The notes beneath the pieces are model-generated. The model saw only the letters and a program-made list of their open reading frames with translations. It did no database searches and was not told the origin of the DNA. A stretch of DNA of 42,629 nt, taken from NCBI GenBank assembly GCA_036403035.1, contig DASWRT010000481.1:1-42629 (forward strand). Direction: 5' to 3'. Origin of the DNA: DASWRT01 sp036403035. Its GTDB lineage: Bacteria > Pseudomonadota > Alphaproteobacteria > ATCC43930 > CGMCC-115725. Positions 25,117 through 33,555 of this stretch are shown piece after piece. Both the position numbers and the translations under genes were made by a program. Position 1 is the stretch's first letter. Each line of letters starts with the position of its first letter.

Positions 25117-25145
25117 TTGACATGAGTTGGATGGCAAACAAATAT
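25117..25145 (+). promoter_or_regulatory. Likely promoter of the dioxygenase operon
   Basis: TTGACA (25117-25122) and AAATAT (25140-25145) are 17 bases apart, with the second operator beginning at the end of the -10 box. The -35 match is perfect; the -10 match is weak, as expected for a controlled promoter. Confidence 0.5.
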
Positions 25146-25158
25146 GCAATCGATTGCA
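25145..25158. promoter_or_regulatory. LacI-family operator on the plus-strand promoter
   Basis: TGCAATCGATTGCA is a perfect 14-base palindrome and fits TGNAANCGNTTNCA. It shares TGCAATCG with the reverse reading of the operator at 25003-25016. Centre-to-centre distance is 142 bases, which would allow looping. The likely regulator is encoded at 29290-30399. Confidence 0.8.
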
Positions 25159-25189
25159 TCAAATCGCACCTTGTCGCAACCCGGAACGG

Positions 25190-26092
25190 ATGACGCCGAT
25201 GATCATCGAGAATGAGGGAATGGTGACCGAGGCGGTGCAGCATGCGACGGCGCGCACCAAGGACGCCCGCCTCAGGGAAATCGTCGATCTGTTCGTCAAG
25301 CACGCGCACGCCTTCCTGCGGGAAGCCCGGCCGACCGACGCGGAGTTCGAGGCGGGGCTGCGCTTCATCGCGGCGCTCGGCCACCACACGCACGAGACCA
25401 ACAACGAGGTCGTGCTGGCGTCGGACGTGTTCGGCCTCTCGACGCTGGTGAAGCTGCTGAACCACCCGCTCCAGGCGGGGCCCACGGCCTCGGCGCTGCT
25501 CGGCCCCTTCTATCGCGGCAACGCTCCGTGGTGCGAACCGGGAGACAACATCGCGCGATCGGCGACGCCGGGGCCGGCGCTGCTCGTCAGCGGCGAGGTC
25601 CGCGACGTGGACGGCGCAGCGCTGGCGGGCGCCGTCGTCGACGTCTGGCAAGCCTCGCCCGTCGGGTTCTACGAGAACCAGGATCCGCACCAGGAGAACA
25701 TGAACCTGCGCGGCCGTTTCCGGACCGACGCGGAGGGCCGCTACCGGTTCCGCAGCGTCAAGCCCGCGGGATATCCGGTGCCGACGAACGGCCCCGTCGG
25801 GCGGCTCCTGGAAGCGCAGCAGCGGCACCCGTTCCGGCCGGCGCATCTCCATTTCATCGCGTCGGCGGAGGGCCACGAGACGCTGATCACGCAGGTCTTC
25901 GCGGACGACGACGAGCGCCTGACCTCCGACGTGGTGTTCGGCGTCGTGGCGCCGCTGGTCGGGACGTTCCGGCGGCACGACCGCGTCGGGCCGAACGCGC
26001 CGCCGGACATCGAGGTGCCCTATTACACGCTGGAATACGACCTCGTGCTTGCCAAGGGCGTGCCGAGCTTCCCTACTCCGCCGATCCCTTAG
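25190..26092 (+). CDS. Intradiol ring-cleavage dioxygenase, hydroxyquinol 1,2-dioxygenase type
   Basis: The 300-residue protein has the N-terminal helical dimer domain followed by the beta-sandwich catalytic domain. The four Fe(III) ligands are identifiable as Y161 (P-V-G-F-Y), Y195 (G-Y-P-V-P), H219 and H221 (R-P-A-H-L-H-F). It opens a catechol-type ring between the two hydroxyls; pairing with maleylacetate reductase points to hydroxyquinol as substrate, giving maleylacetate. The start could be the ATG at 25190 or 25199. No ring hydroxylase that would make hydroxyquinol is seen in this window. Confidence 0.88.
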   Translation: MTPMIIENEGMVTEAVQHATARTKDARLREIVDLFVKHAHAFLREARPTDAEFEAGLRFIAALGHHTHETNNEVVLASDVFGLSTLVKLLNHPLQAGPTASALLGPFYRGNAPWCEPGDNIARSATPGPALLVSGEVRDVDGAALAGAVVDVWQASPVGFYENQDPHQENMNLRGRFRTDAEGRYRFRSVKPAGYPVPTNGPVGRLLEAQQRHPFRPAHLHFIASAEGHETLITQVFADDDERLTSDVVFGVVAPLVGTFRRHDRVGPNAPPDIEVPYYTLEYDLVLAKGVPSFPTPPIP

Positions 26093-26131
26093 CCGACCCC
26101 TTAAGAGCCTCTCCCAGCAGGAGCGTCATCG

Positions 26132-26893
26132 ATGAGCAGCAACGCAGGAGATCGCCCCCTCGACGGCAAGGTCGCCGTCATCACCGGCGGCAGCAGCGGC
26201 ATCGGCGCCGCGAGCGCGCGGCTGCTCGCGGCCGAGGGCGCGGCGGTCATCATCGGGTACAACACAGGCGCCGAGCGCGCCGCGTCGCTCGTCGCCGAAC
26301 TGCCGGGAGATGGGCACCGCGCGGCGCGGATGCCGGTCGAGGACAGCGCCGCGCTGCGCGTGGTCGCGGCGGAGGTGCGGTCGGCCTACGGACGCTGCGA
26401 CGTGCTGGTGAACTCGGCCGGCTTCACCCGCGCGATCCCGCACGGCGACCTCGACGCGCTCGACGACGAGATGTTCGACCGCATCCTGATCTCGAACGTG
26501 CGCGGCCCCTTCGCGACGATCCGCGCGCTGGCGCCGCTGATGCGGGAGACGGGCGACGCGGTCGTCGTCAACGTCTCGTCGATCGCCGCCTTCACCGCGG
26601 TCGGCAGCAACGTCGCCTATTGCGCCTCCAAGGCCGCGCTCGACACGATGAGCATGTCGCTGGCGCGCGCGCTGGGTCCGGAGATCCGCGTCGTCTGCGT
26701 GTCGCCGGGCGCGGTCGATACCGGCTTCGTGCCCGGCCGCGACCGCGCCTGGCAGGAGAAGGCCGCGCAGGCGACGCCGCTCAAGCGGATCATCGGGCCG
26801 CAGGACGTCGCCCGCGCCGTGCTCGCCTGCGTCACCCACCTGACATCCACCACCGGCTCGATCGTCGTCGTCGACGGCGGCCGCCATCTCTGA
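26132..26893 (+). CDS. Short-chain dehydrogenase/reductase (SDR)
   Basis: The 253-residue protein is a classical SDR with the cofactor motif T-G-G-S-S-G-I-G (residues 18-25), N-S-A-G (replacing the usual N-N-A-G), catalytic serine near residue 150 and Y163/K167 in Y-C-A-S-K, followed by S-P-G-A-V-D-T. The C-terminus I-V-V-V-D-G-G-R is typical. The substrate cannot be told from sequence. It lies 39 bases downstream of the dioxygenase in the same operon and may act on the input compound of the pathway. Confidence 0.88.
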   Translation: MSSNAGDRPLDGKVAVITGGSSGIGAASARLLAAEGAAVIIGYNTGAERAASLVAELPGDGHRAARMPVEDSAALRVVAAEVRSAYGRCDVLVNSAGFTRAIPHGDLDALDDEMFDRILISNVRGPFATIRALAPLMRETGDAVVVNVSSIAAFTAVGSNVAYCASKAALDTMSMSLARALGPEIRVVCVSPGAVDTGFVPGRDRAWQEKAAQATPLKRIIGPQDVARAVLACVTHLTSTTGSIVVVDGGRHL

Positions 26894-26915
26894 ACCCGAA
26901 GAGAGGGCTCCGACG

Positions 26916-27821
26916 ATGCCGCAGCAGCTTCACCAGCCGCAGGAGCGGGTCATCATCACCTCCGCCGTGACCGGCAACATCACGACCCGCGAGCAGCACC
27001 CGGGACTGCCGGTCACGCCGCCGGAGATTGCCGATGCCGCGCTGGAGGCGGCCGAGGCCGGAGCGGCGATCGTCCATATCCATGTGCGCGATCCCGAGAC
27101 CGGCAAGCCGTCGATGGAACTCGCCTATTACCGCGAGGTCGTCGAGCGCATCCGCGAGCGGAACGCCGAGCTGATCCTCAACCTCACCACCGGGCTCGGC
27201 GGCCGTTTCATCCCGAGCGAGGACGATCCCAAGGTCGCCGCGCCGGGGACGACGCTCACCGTGCCGGAGCGCCGCGTCGCGCACGTGGCGGCGCTGAAGC
27301 CGGAGATCTGCACGCTCGACCTCAACACGATGAACTCCGGCAAGGAGGTCGTCATCAACACGCCGCGGAACGTGACGAAGATGGCCGGCATCATCCGCGA
27401 GGCCGGCGTCATGCCGGAGCTGGAGCTGTTCGACTCCGGCGACTTGCAGCTCGCCCTCGACCTGATGCGCCAGGGCGTCCTCGACGCGCCCGGAATGTTC
27501 TCGTTCGTGCTCGGCGTAAAGTACGGGTTCCCGGCGACGCCGGAGACGATGCTCTACGCCCGGAACATGCTGCCGGCCGGTGCGCAATGGACCGGGTTCG
27601 GGATCGGACGGGCCGAGTTCCCGATGGTCGCGCAATCGTACCTGCTCGGCGGCCATGTCCGGGTCGGACTGGAGGACAACATCTATCTCTCGAAGGGCGT
27701 GCTGGCGCCGAGCAACGCCGCGCTGGTGAAGCGGGCGCGCGAGATCGTCGAGCCGATGGGCGCGCGGATCGCGAGCCCGCAGGACGCGCGGGAGATCCTG
27801 AAGCTGCCCTCCGCCGCCTGA
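26916..27821 (+). CDS. Beta-keto acid cleavage enzyme (BKACE, DUF849)
   Basis: BKACE enzymes use acetyl-CoA to cleave a beta-keto acid, giving acetoacetate and a CoA ester; the first known member acts on 3-keto-5-aminohexanoate. The 301-residue TIM barrel has the zinc ligands H54 and H56 in H-I-H-V-R-D-P, T-T-G-L-G-G, the D-L-N-T-M-N strand and the zinc-binding glutamate in G-L-E-D-N. Maleylacetate reductase in the same island produces 3-oxoadipate, itself a beta-keto acid, so 3-oxoadipate is the natural candidate substrate. This is inference. Confidence 0.88.
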   Translation: MPQQLHQPQERVIITSAVTGNITTREQHPGLPVTPPEIADAALEAAEAGAAIVHIHVRDPETGKPSMELAYYREVVERIRERNAELILNLTTGLGGRFIPSEDDPKVAAPGTTLTVPERRVAHVAALKPEICTLDLNTMNSGKEVVINTPRNVTKMAGIIREAGVMPELELFDSGDLQLALDLMRQGVLDAPGMFSFVLGVKYGFPATPETMLYARNMLPAGAQWTGFGIGRAEFPMVAQSYLLGGHVRVGLEDNIYLSKGVLAPSNAALVKRAREIVEPMGARIASPQDAREILKLPSAA

Positions 27822-27865
27822 CGCCCGCCCCTTCCCGGAACCATCCCCAGCGAGGAGACCGAGAC

Positions 27866-28879
27866 ATGACCGGAACAGCAGCGGGCGCGACGGGAACCGC
27901 CGTCCGCGTCTACGAGAAGGCCGCCGACATCGATGCGGTCGACCTCCGGCTGGAAACGGTCACGCCGCCGGCGCTCGGCTTCGGACAATGCCTGATCGAA
28001 GTGCGGGCGGCCGGCGTCAACCCGAGCGACGTCAAGGCGGCGCTCGGCCTGATGCCGCACGCCATCTGGCCGCGCACGCCCGGACGGGACTATGGCGGCG
28101 TGGTCGTCGACGGACCCGCGGCGCTCCTCGGGAAGGAGGTGTGGGGAAGCGGCGGCGAACTCGGCATCCGGCGCGACGGGTCGCACGCGCGGTATCTCGT
28201 GCTCGATGCGGCTTCCGTCCGCGAGAAGCCGTCGACGATCACGCTGGAGGAGGCCGGCGCGATCGGCGTGCCGTTCGTCACCGCGTTCGAAGGGCTGCGG
28301 ACGGCCGGCGGCGTCAAGCCGGGCGACGTCGTGCTGGTGCTCGGCGGCAACGGCAAGGTCGGACAGGCGGCGGTCCAGATCGCGACGATGGCGGGCGCCG
28401 GCCGGGTCTTCGCCGTCGAACGCACGAAGCAAGACTATATCGGGCACGCGAGCGGCCCGGTCGAGATGATCGACGCCAGCACTCAGGACATCGCTTCCCA
28501 CGTCCGCGACCTGACCGGCGGGCACGGCGCCGATATCGTCTACAACACCGTGGGCAGCCCCTATTTCGAGCAGGCCAACAAGGCGATGGCGATCAAGGGC
28601 CGGCAGATCTTCATCTCGACGATCGACCGCGCGGTGCCGTTCGACATCTTCCAGTTCTACCGCGGGCGTCATGCCTTCTTCGGCATCGACACGCTGGCGC
28701 TGGACAGCGGCGACGGGGCGGAGATCCTCGACGCGCTGAAGCCCGGCTTCGAGAGCGGGAAGCTGAAGCCCTTCCCGGTGCTCGACGGGTCGGTCTACCC
28801 GCTGGAGGCGGTGAAGGACGCGTACAAGGCCGTGCTGAAGGGCGCGCGCGACCGCGTCGTCCTCCGCCCCGGCCGGTGA
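27866..28879 (+). CDS. Medium-chain dehydrogenase/reductase, quinone-reductase-like
   Basis: The 337-residue protein has the MDR fold: an N-terminal GroES-like domain with G-R-D-Y-G-G-V-V and a Rossmann domain with L-G-G-N-G-K-V-G-Q-A. The cysteine and histidine ligands of a catalytic zinc are absent, so it resembles NADPH-dependent quinone or enone reductases rather than alcohol dehydrogenases. The substrate is unknown. The ATG at 27866 follows GAGGAGA. It stands 44 bases after the BKACE gene in the same operon. Confidence 0.82.
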   Translation: MTGTAAGATGTAVRVYEKAADIDAVDLRLETVTPPALGFGQCLIEVRAAGVNPSDVKAALGLMPHAIWPRTPGRDYGGVVVDGPAALLGKEVWGSGGELGIRRDGSHARYLVLDAASVREKPSTITLEEAGAIGVPFVTAFEGLRTAGGVKPGDVVLVLGGNGKVGQAAVQIATMAGAGRVFAVERTKQDYIGHASGPVEMIDASTQDIASHVRDLTGGHGADIVYNTVGSPYFEQANKAMAIKGRQIFISTIDRAVPFDIFQFYRGRHAFFGIDTLALDSGDGAEILDALKPGFESGKLKPFPVLDGSVYPLEAVKDAYKAVLKGARDRVVLRPGR

Positions 28880-28901
28880 CATCGAAAGGAGCCGCGGCGC
28901 G

Positions 28902-29246
28902 ATGAACGTCACCCGCATCGCCGAGGCGAAGGCGTACCACCCGGCCAACCACACCGACATGCGCTGCCTCCGCTTGCAGGGGCACGAGGCCGGACGGTCG
29001 GACACGCTCTGGCTCGGCCTGTCGCACATCCTGCCGGGCGGCGGCACGACGCTCGACGCCTCTCCGGTCGAGAAGCACTACGTCGTCATCGACGGAGAGG
29101 TCACGATCGTGACCGACGACGGCGAGGTGACGCTCGGCCCGCTCGATTCGTGCCGGCTCGCGCCGGGCGAGAGGCGCGCCCTCCAGAACCGGACCAATCG
29201 CCCGGCCTCGATCCTGCTTGCGATGCCCTATACCGCCGCGGGCTGA
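28902..29246 (+). CDS. Cupin-domain protein
   Basis: The 114-residue single-domain protein shows the beta-barrel cupin pattern with L-P-G-G-G-T-T, E-K-H-Y-V-V-I-D-G-E and L-A-P-G-E-R-R, but the metal-binding histidine set is incomplete. It may be an isomerase, a decarboxylase accessory protein or a small-molecule sensor of the pathway. It starts 22 bases after the MDR gene with GGAG upstream. Confidence 0.8.
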   Translation: MNVTRIAEAKAYHPANHTDMRCLRLQGHEAGRSDTLWLGLSHILPGGGTTLDASPVEKHYVVIDGEVTIVTDDGEVTLGPLDSCRLAPGERRALQNRTNRPASILLAMPYTAAG

Positions 29247-29289
29247 TCCGCAGACCGCCCATTGTCTGCGGCCGCGTGCGTCGATCAGA

Positions 29290-30399
29290 ATGCCGGACCT
29301 GCAACGACCTGCGAACCGCCGCCGAGCCGCAACCTTGTTGAAGCGCGACAGCATCACGATCCGGGACGTCGCGAAGCGGGCGGGCGTCCATGTCTCCACC
29401 GTCTCGCGCGCCCTGAACCCCGGAACGCGGCAGCTCATCAGCGACGAAGTCGCGACGCGGATCGAGGAAGCCGCGCGCGACCTCGGCTACAGCCGCAATG
29501 CGCTCGCCTCGGGGCTGCGCACCAAGCGGTCGGCGCTGATCGGCGTCGCGATCCCTGACATCACCAACCCTGTCTTCCCGCCGATCCTGCGCGGCATCGA
29601 GGACACGCTTGGCGCCGCCGGCTACACGCCGATCATCGCGAACACCGACAACGACCCGGAGCGGCAGCGGCTCGTGGTCAGCCGGATGCGCGGCCGGCAC
29701 GTCGATGGCTTCATCCTGGCAAGCGTCGCGCGCGAAAACGATCCGGCGGTGACGGAATGCCTGGCGAACGACCTGCCCGTCGTCCTCATCAACCGCGCCG
29801 TCGACGACGCGGCGGTGCCGTCGGTCGTCACCGACGATGCGCGCGGCATCCGCCTCGCCGTCGAGCATCTCGCCGGGCTGGGACATCGGCGCATCGCCCA
29901 CGTCGCCGGCCCGCAGTCGCTCTCGACCGGGTTCGTGCGGTACCGCGCGTTCCGCGAGTCGATCCAGGCGCTCGGCCTTCCGGCCGGTCCGGACCACCTC
30001 GCCGTCGCCATCGCGGCGCGGTTCAACGAGGCTGAGGGCATGCGGGCGTGCGAGGACCTCCTCGTGTCCGCCCGCGGAAGCGAGCTGCCGTTCACCGCGA
30101 TCGTCGCCGCCAACGACCTGCTCGCGCTCGGCTGCTACGACGCGTTCGCCCGCCACGGGATATGCTGCCCGCGCGACGTCTCGCTGACCGGCTTCAACGA
30201 CATGCCGTTCGTCGACAAGATGAACCCGCCGCTGACCACCGTGCGCATCCCGCATTACGAGATGGGCGTCCAAGCGGCACAGCTTCTCCTCCGGCAGATC
30301 GAGAAACCGGGGAGCGCCCGGATGAGCATTACGCTGGCTCCGGAACTCGTCATTCGCGGGTCGACGGCGAAACCGCCGTCTGCGGCCGGAGTCGGCTGA
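29290..30399 (+). CDS. LacI-family transcriptional regulator
   Basis: The 369-residue protein has an N-terminal helix-turn-helix (I-T-I-R-D-V-A-K-R-A-G-V-H-V-S-T-V-S-R) with the hinge helix, then the periplasmic-binding-protein-like effector domain with D-N-D-P-E-R-Q and the C-terminal T-G-F-N-D-M-P-F motif. Its likely targets are the two perfect LacI-type operators in the divergent promoter region at 25003-25158. The start at the ATG 29290 has no clear ribosome site; a TTG at 29338 just before the HTH is possible. It closes the plus-strand catabolic operon. Confidence 0.92.
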   Translation: MPDLQRPANRRRAATLLKRDSITIRDVAKRAGVHVSTVSRALNPGTRQLISDEVATRIEEAARDLGYSRNALASGLRTKRSALIGVAIPDITNPVFPPILRGIEDTLGAAGYTPIIANTDNDPERQRLVVSRMRGRHVDGFILASVARENDPAVTECLANDLPVVLINRAVDDAAVPSVVTDDARGIRLAVEHLAGLGHRRIAHVAGPQSLSTGFVRYRAFRESIQALGLPAGPDHLAVAIAARFNEAEGMRACEDLLVSARGSELPFTAIVAANDLLALGCYDAFARHGICCPRDVSLTGFNDMPFVDKMNPPLTTVRIPHYEMGVQAAQLLLRQIEKPGSARMSITLAPELVIRGSTAKPPSAAGVG

Positions 30400-30475
30400 G
30401 CCCGTCCGCGTTCCGGGACATTCACTTCTCTTCCGACGGTCGCTCCGGGAATCCCGGTTGTGCTACATCTCGTCC

Positions 30476-30697
30476 ATGCAGGAACGCTGGCAACTTCAAG
30501 TGCTGCGGACGGTCGGCAGGGCCGCCGGGATCAGCGAGGGGCACGATCTGCTGACGGTGCTCGACGCGATGCTGGCCGACCCGGACGCGACCGAATCGCT
30601 GCGGCCGCGGCTCGCCGCGGAGCTCCGCATGCTGCCGCGCGAGACGCGGCTGCGCATCGGCGCGCTGTTGCGCACCGTCGGCAACGCGGCACCTTAG
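30476..30697 (+). CDS. Hypothetical 73-residue protein
   Basis: The product is helical, charged and leucine-rich with no membrane segment; it reads as two or three amphipathic helices (A-M-L-A-D-P-D-A-T-E-S-L-R-P-R-L). The ATG at 30476 lacks a clear ribosome site, and a TTG at 30458 could be an earlier start. Codon bias and composition fit a real gene. I recognise no family. It sits alone between the regulator and the Nudix gene and ends in TAG. Confidence 0.5.
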   Translation: MQERWQLQVLRTVGRAAGISEGHDLLTVLDAMLADPDATESLRPRLAAELRMLPRETRLRIGALLRTVGNAAP

Positions 30698-30797
30698 AGC
30701 ATTCTACACGAGTTCGCGTTTTCGCCGCCGGCCGGCGTTCACGTCCCGCGCAGCCAGCCGTCGATGGGCAGCCGCCACAGCCGGAACCGGAGCCAGG

Positions 30798-31373
30798 ATG
30801 AATCGACACGAACCTTCGCCCCCGCCCCTCCTCCATCCCTGGCGCACGATCGCCCGCCGCGATCTTCTCGCCGCGCCGCCGCACCGGATCTCGGTGTGGG
30901 TCGAGACGGTCGAGCTGCCGGACGGGCGCGTGATCGACGACTACTATCAGGCGGCGCTCGCCGACCACGCCGTGATCCACGCCTGCACCGCGGACGGAAG
31001 TCTGGTGTGCTTGCGCCAGTACCGGCACGGCGCGCGGCGGGTCGGCCTGACGCTGCCCGCCGGGCAGATCGACGCGGGCGAGGAGCCGCTGGCGGCGGCG
31101 CAGCGGGAACTGCTGGAGGAGACGGGATACCGGAGCAGCGCCTGGACGGCCCTCGGCGCCTACCCGATCTCGGGAACGCAGGGCGTGGCGACGGCGCACC
31201 TGTTCCGGGCGGAGCGGGCGGAGCGCGTCGCGGCGCCCCGCTCGGGCGACCTGGAGGACTCGCTGGTCGAGACGCTCGCACCGGCCGCCATCGACGGCGC
31301 GATCGCCCGAGGCGAGTTCCTGATCCTCACCGACGTCGCAGCGATCGGGCTCGCACGCCTGCCGCCGCGCTGA
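30798..31373 (+). CDS. Nudix hydrolase, ADP-ribose pyrophosphatase-like
   Basis: The 191-residue protein has a complete Nudix box at residues 89-110: G, five residues, E, seven residues, then R-E-L-L-E-E-T-G. The layout, with a preceding beta strand Q-Y-R-H-G-A-R, resembles ADP-ribose or ADP-sugar pyrophosphatases, but the exact substrate is not decided. The ATG at 30798 follows GGAG at 6 bases. Confidence 0.85.
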   Translation: MNRHEPSPPPLLHPWRTIARRDLLAAPPHRISVWVETVELPDGRVIDDYYQAALADHAVIHACTADGSLVCLRQYRHGARRVGLTLPAGQIDAGEEPLAAAQRELLEETGYRSSAWTALGAYPISGTQGVATAHLFRAERAERVAAPRSGDLEDSLVETLAPAAIDGAIARGEFLILTDVAAIGLARLPPR

Positions 31374-31461
31374 CCGGATTTATCAACTTTTCGACGAAAA
31401 ACTGTTCAGCAACGCTCGCTTTGATGTAGATTGGAAGGGTCCATGTACGTTGGAGAAGCGC

Positions 31462-31701
31462 ATGAGCGCACCCGTCCTCTCTGCCGCCGTTGCACTCCCC
31501 CGTGCCGTCGCACGCTCCGGTCCTGCCGCCGCCGGTTTGTCCTTGGACACCGGAGCAGCCGAGCATGCCGGTCTGCCTGCGGTTGCAGAGGTCGGGAGCG
31601 AGGAGAAGCTGCCGCTGTGGGCACGCATGCTGGTGATCTTCGGCGGCGCGCTCGCCTGCTGGGCGGTGATCTTCGCAGCGGTGGCCGCGGTCACCCGCTG
31701 A
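31462..31701 (+). CDS. Small single-pass membrane protein, unknown
   Basis: The 79-residue product has an Ala-rich N-terminal half and a C-terminal membrane helix (about residues 52-77), so it is probably tail-anchored with the N-terminal side in the cytoplasm. The ATG at 31462 follows GGAGAAG. A palindrome TTTTCGACGAAAA (31388-31400) lies upstream. No family is recognised. Confidence 0.5.
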   Translation: MSAPVLSAAVALPRAVARSGPAAAGLSLDTGAAEHAGLPAVAEVGSEEKLPLWARMLVIFGGALACWAVIFAAVAAVTR

Positions 31702-31752
31702 CCGGCGAAGAGGCCGGCAGCGGCGCTGACCGGCCAACAACCTATCGAATAT

Positions 31753-31854
31753 TCAACCGCCGATCCGCTCATCCATCCGGGCAATCGAGTACCCGCCGCA
31801 AATAACGCCAAGCACGACCGTCGCGATTACGGCAATCGCCACTCCCAACAGCAT
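31753..31854 (-). CDS. 33-residue small membrane protein
   Basis: The ATG at 31854 has a strong ribosome site (AGAAGGAGTACCAGG). The product is one hydrophobic helix (L-L-G-V-A-I-A-V-I-A-T-V-V-L-G) followed by a short polar tail containing R-M-D-E-R-I-G-G. This is the profile of a small inner-membrane protein. Apart from this frame, the 373-base gap between 31702 and 32075 shows only the likely promoter region of the downstream TPR gene. Confidence 0.5.
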   Translation of the reverse strand: MLLGVAIAVIATVVLGVICGGYSIARMDERIGG

Positions 31855-32075
31855 CCTGGTACTCCTTCTATAATCCTCCGCTTTTTACGGGCCGGCGGTA
31901 GATATCTCTCTTCGTCAACAGCGGAGAGCGGAAATCATCGTCACCCCTTGCGAATTAGACGTGCCGAGCACGCGAAAGATCGCAGCGGCATCGTCCGCAG
32001 CATCCATCTGCTTTTGATGAAAAATAAACGGAACTCAACCTAGGGTCGGATCACCGCCAACCCTGGGAGTTTCTG

Positions 32076-33545
32076 TTGCCTTCGCGCCGCCCACGACGAG
32101 CCCGCGGCTCCGCCGCCGTGCACGCCTTGTGCCTTGCCGCAGCAGCAACGGCAGCGGCGGTCGTCTTTCCCGCTGCCGCCGCTGATGTACCGGCCCCGGC
32201 GCGGGGAACCGCCGCGACGCCGTCGGCGGACGATGCAGAGGCTTCGGCCCCCGGCCGCCCGGCGGCGCTGCGGCGCACGCTCGACGAGCTGTTCGACGCG
32301 ACGCTGCGCGACCCGGCGGACCTGTCGCTGACGCTGCGCTACGCCGAAGCCGCGACGCAGCTCGGCGATTTCGAGGCGGCGATCACCGCGCTGGAGCGCA
32401 TCCTCTTCTTCAACCCGGCGCTCGCGCAGGCGCGGCTCGAACTGGGTGTCCTGTATTTCCGGCTCGGCTCGCACGGGGTTGCCCGCGGCTACCTTGAGGG
32501 GGCGAAGCGCAGCGAGTCGCTGCCGCCGGACCTGCGCGCCCGCGTCGACGAGTACCTCGCCCGGATCGTCGCGCTGGAGCAGCGGCACCGGCTGACCGGT
32601 CAGGTCTTCGCCGGCCTCCAGCATCAGAGCGACGCCAACCTCGGGCCGAACTCGCCGCTGGTCCGCGCCGCGCCGTTCGGGGTGACGACCACCGCGACGC
32701 TGGAAAACCGCTTCGTCAAGCAGGCCGACCAGAACCTCTTCGCCGGCGGCTCCGGGCTCTACGCCTACGACCTCCAGGATCAGGACCACGACCATTTCGA
32801 GGTTACCGCCGCGGGATATGCGTCGAAGCATTTCCGGGTGCGCAGCTTCGACCTGGACGTGATCGAGGCGACCGCCGGCCCGCGCTTCGGCTTCGCGACT
32901 CGCGGCCTGCCGGATCTCAGCGTCCGGCCGTATGCGATCGGCAACTATGTCCGGCTCGGGCGCGATCCGTACTTCCACAGCTACGGCGCCGGCATCGAGG
33001 GCGTGCAGTCGACGCTCGACGGCAAGCTCCTGCTGAAGGGCATCTACGAGCATCGCGAGAAGAACTTCGAGGACGCGCCGGATCGCCCGACCTCGCGCGA
33101 GCTGACCGGACGGGACGACATCGTCTCGCTCTCGGCGGTCGCCGCCGTCGCGGACGGCCAGCTGCTCGGCGCGACCGCCGGCTTCACCCGGCAGGACACG
33201 CGCGCCGAGGACCAGAGCAACCGCGAGTTCACGGCCACCGTCACCTACCAGATCACGCATCCGGCGCCGTTCGGCCTCGCCCTGCCCGGCGCAGCCGGCG
33301 CGGCATGGCAAACGGGATTCTACGGCAGCCGTGCGGTCGCGCTGTACGACGCGCCGAACCCGGCGATCGACATCGACGCGACGCGCGCCGACCGCCGCTG
33401 GCGTTTCGGCGCGATCGAGACAGTGCCGGTCGCCGACAACGTCGCGCTGATCGTGCAGATCCAGCGCGACATCGTATCGTCGACGCTGCCGAACTTCGCC
33501 TACTCCAGCCTTTCCGTGCTGTTCGGGCCGCAGGTCCGCTTCTGA
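32076..33545 (+). CDS. TPR plus outer-membrane barrel protein, Slam-like
   Basis: The 489-residue product has a signal peptide (ending near F-P-A-A-A-A-D), a TPR-type helical region (about residues 70-165, with A-I-T-A-L-E-R-I-L-F-F-N-P-A-L-A-Q-A-R) and then a beta-rich region of alternating residues that ends in V-R-F, as expected of an outer-membrane barrel. Length and layout match the surface lipoprotein assembly modulator (Slam) family, whose barrel moves proteins with TbpB-like domains across the outer membrane. The start is TTG at 32076 with GGGAG upstream. The next gene, 10 bases on, encodes a protein with TbpB-like barrels. Confidence 0.75.
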   Translation: MPSRRPRRARGSAAVHALCLAAAATAAAVVFPAAAADVPAPARGTAATPSADDAEASAPGRPAALRRTLDELFDATLRDPADLSLTLRYAEAATQLGDFEAAITALERILFFNPALAQARLELGVLYFRLGSHGVARGYLEGAKRSESLPPDLRARVDEYLARIVALEQRHRLTGQVFAGLQHQSDANLGPNSPLVRAAPFGVTTTATLENRFVKQADQNLFAGGSGLYAYDLQDQDHDHFEVTAAGYASKHFRVRSFDLDVIEATAGPRFGFATRGLPDLSVRPYAIGNYVRLGRDPYFHSYGAGIEGVQSTLDGKLLLKGIYEHREKNFEDAPDRPTSRELTGRDDIVSLSAVAAVADGQLLGATAGFTRQDTRAEDQSNREFTATVTYQITHPAPFGLALPGAAGAAWQTGFYGSRAVALYDAPNPAIDIDATRADRRWRFGAIETVPVADNVALIVQIQRDIVSSTLPNFAYSSLSVLFGPQVRF

Positions 33546-33555
33546 GGACACCGCC

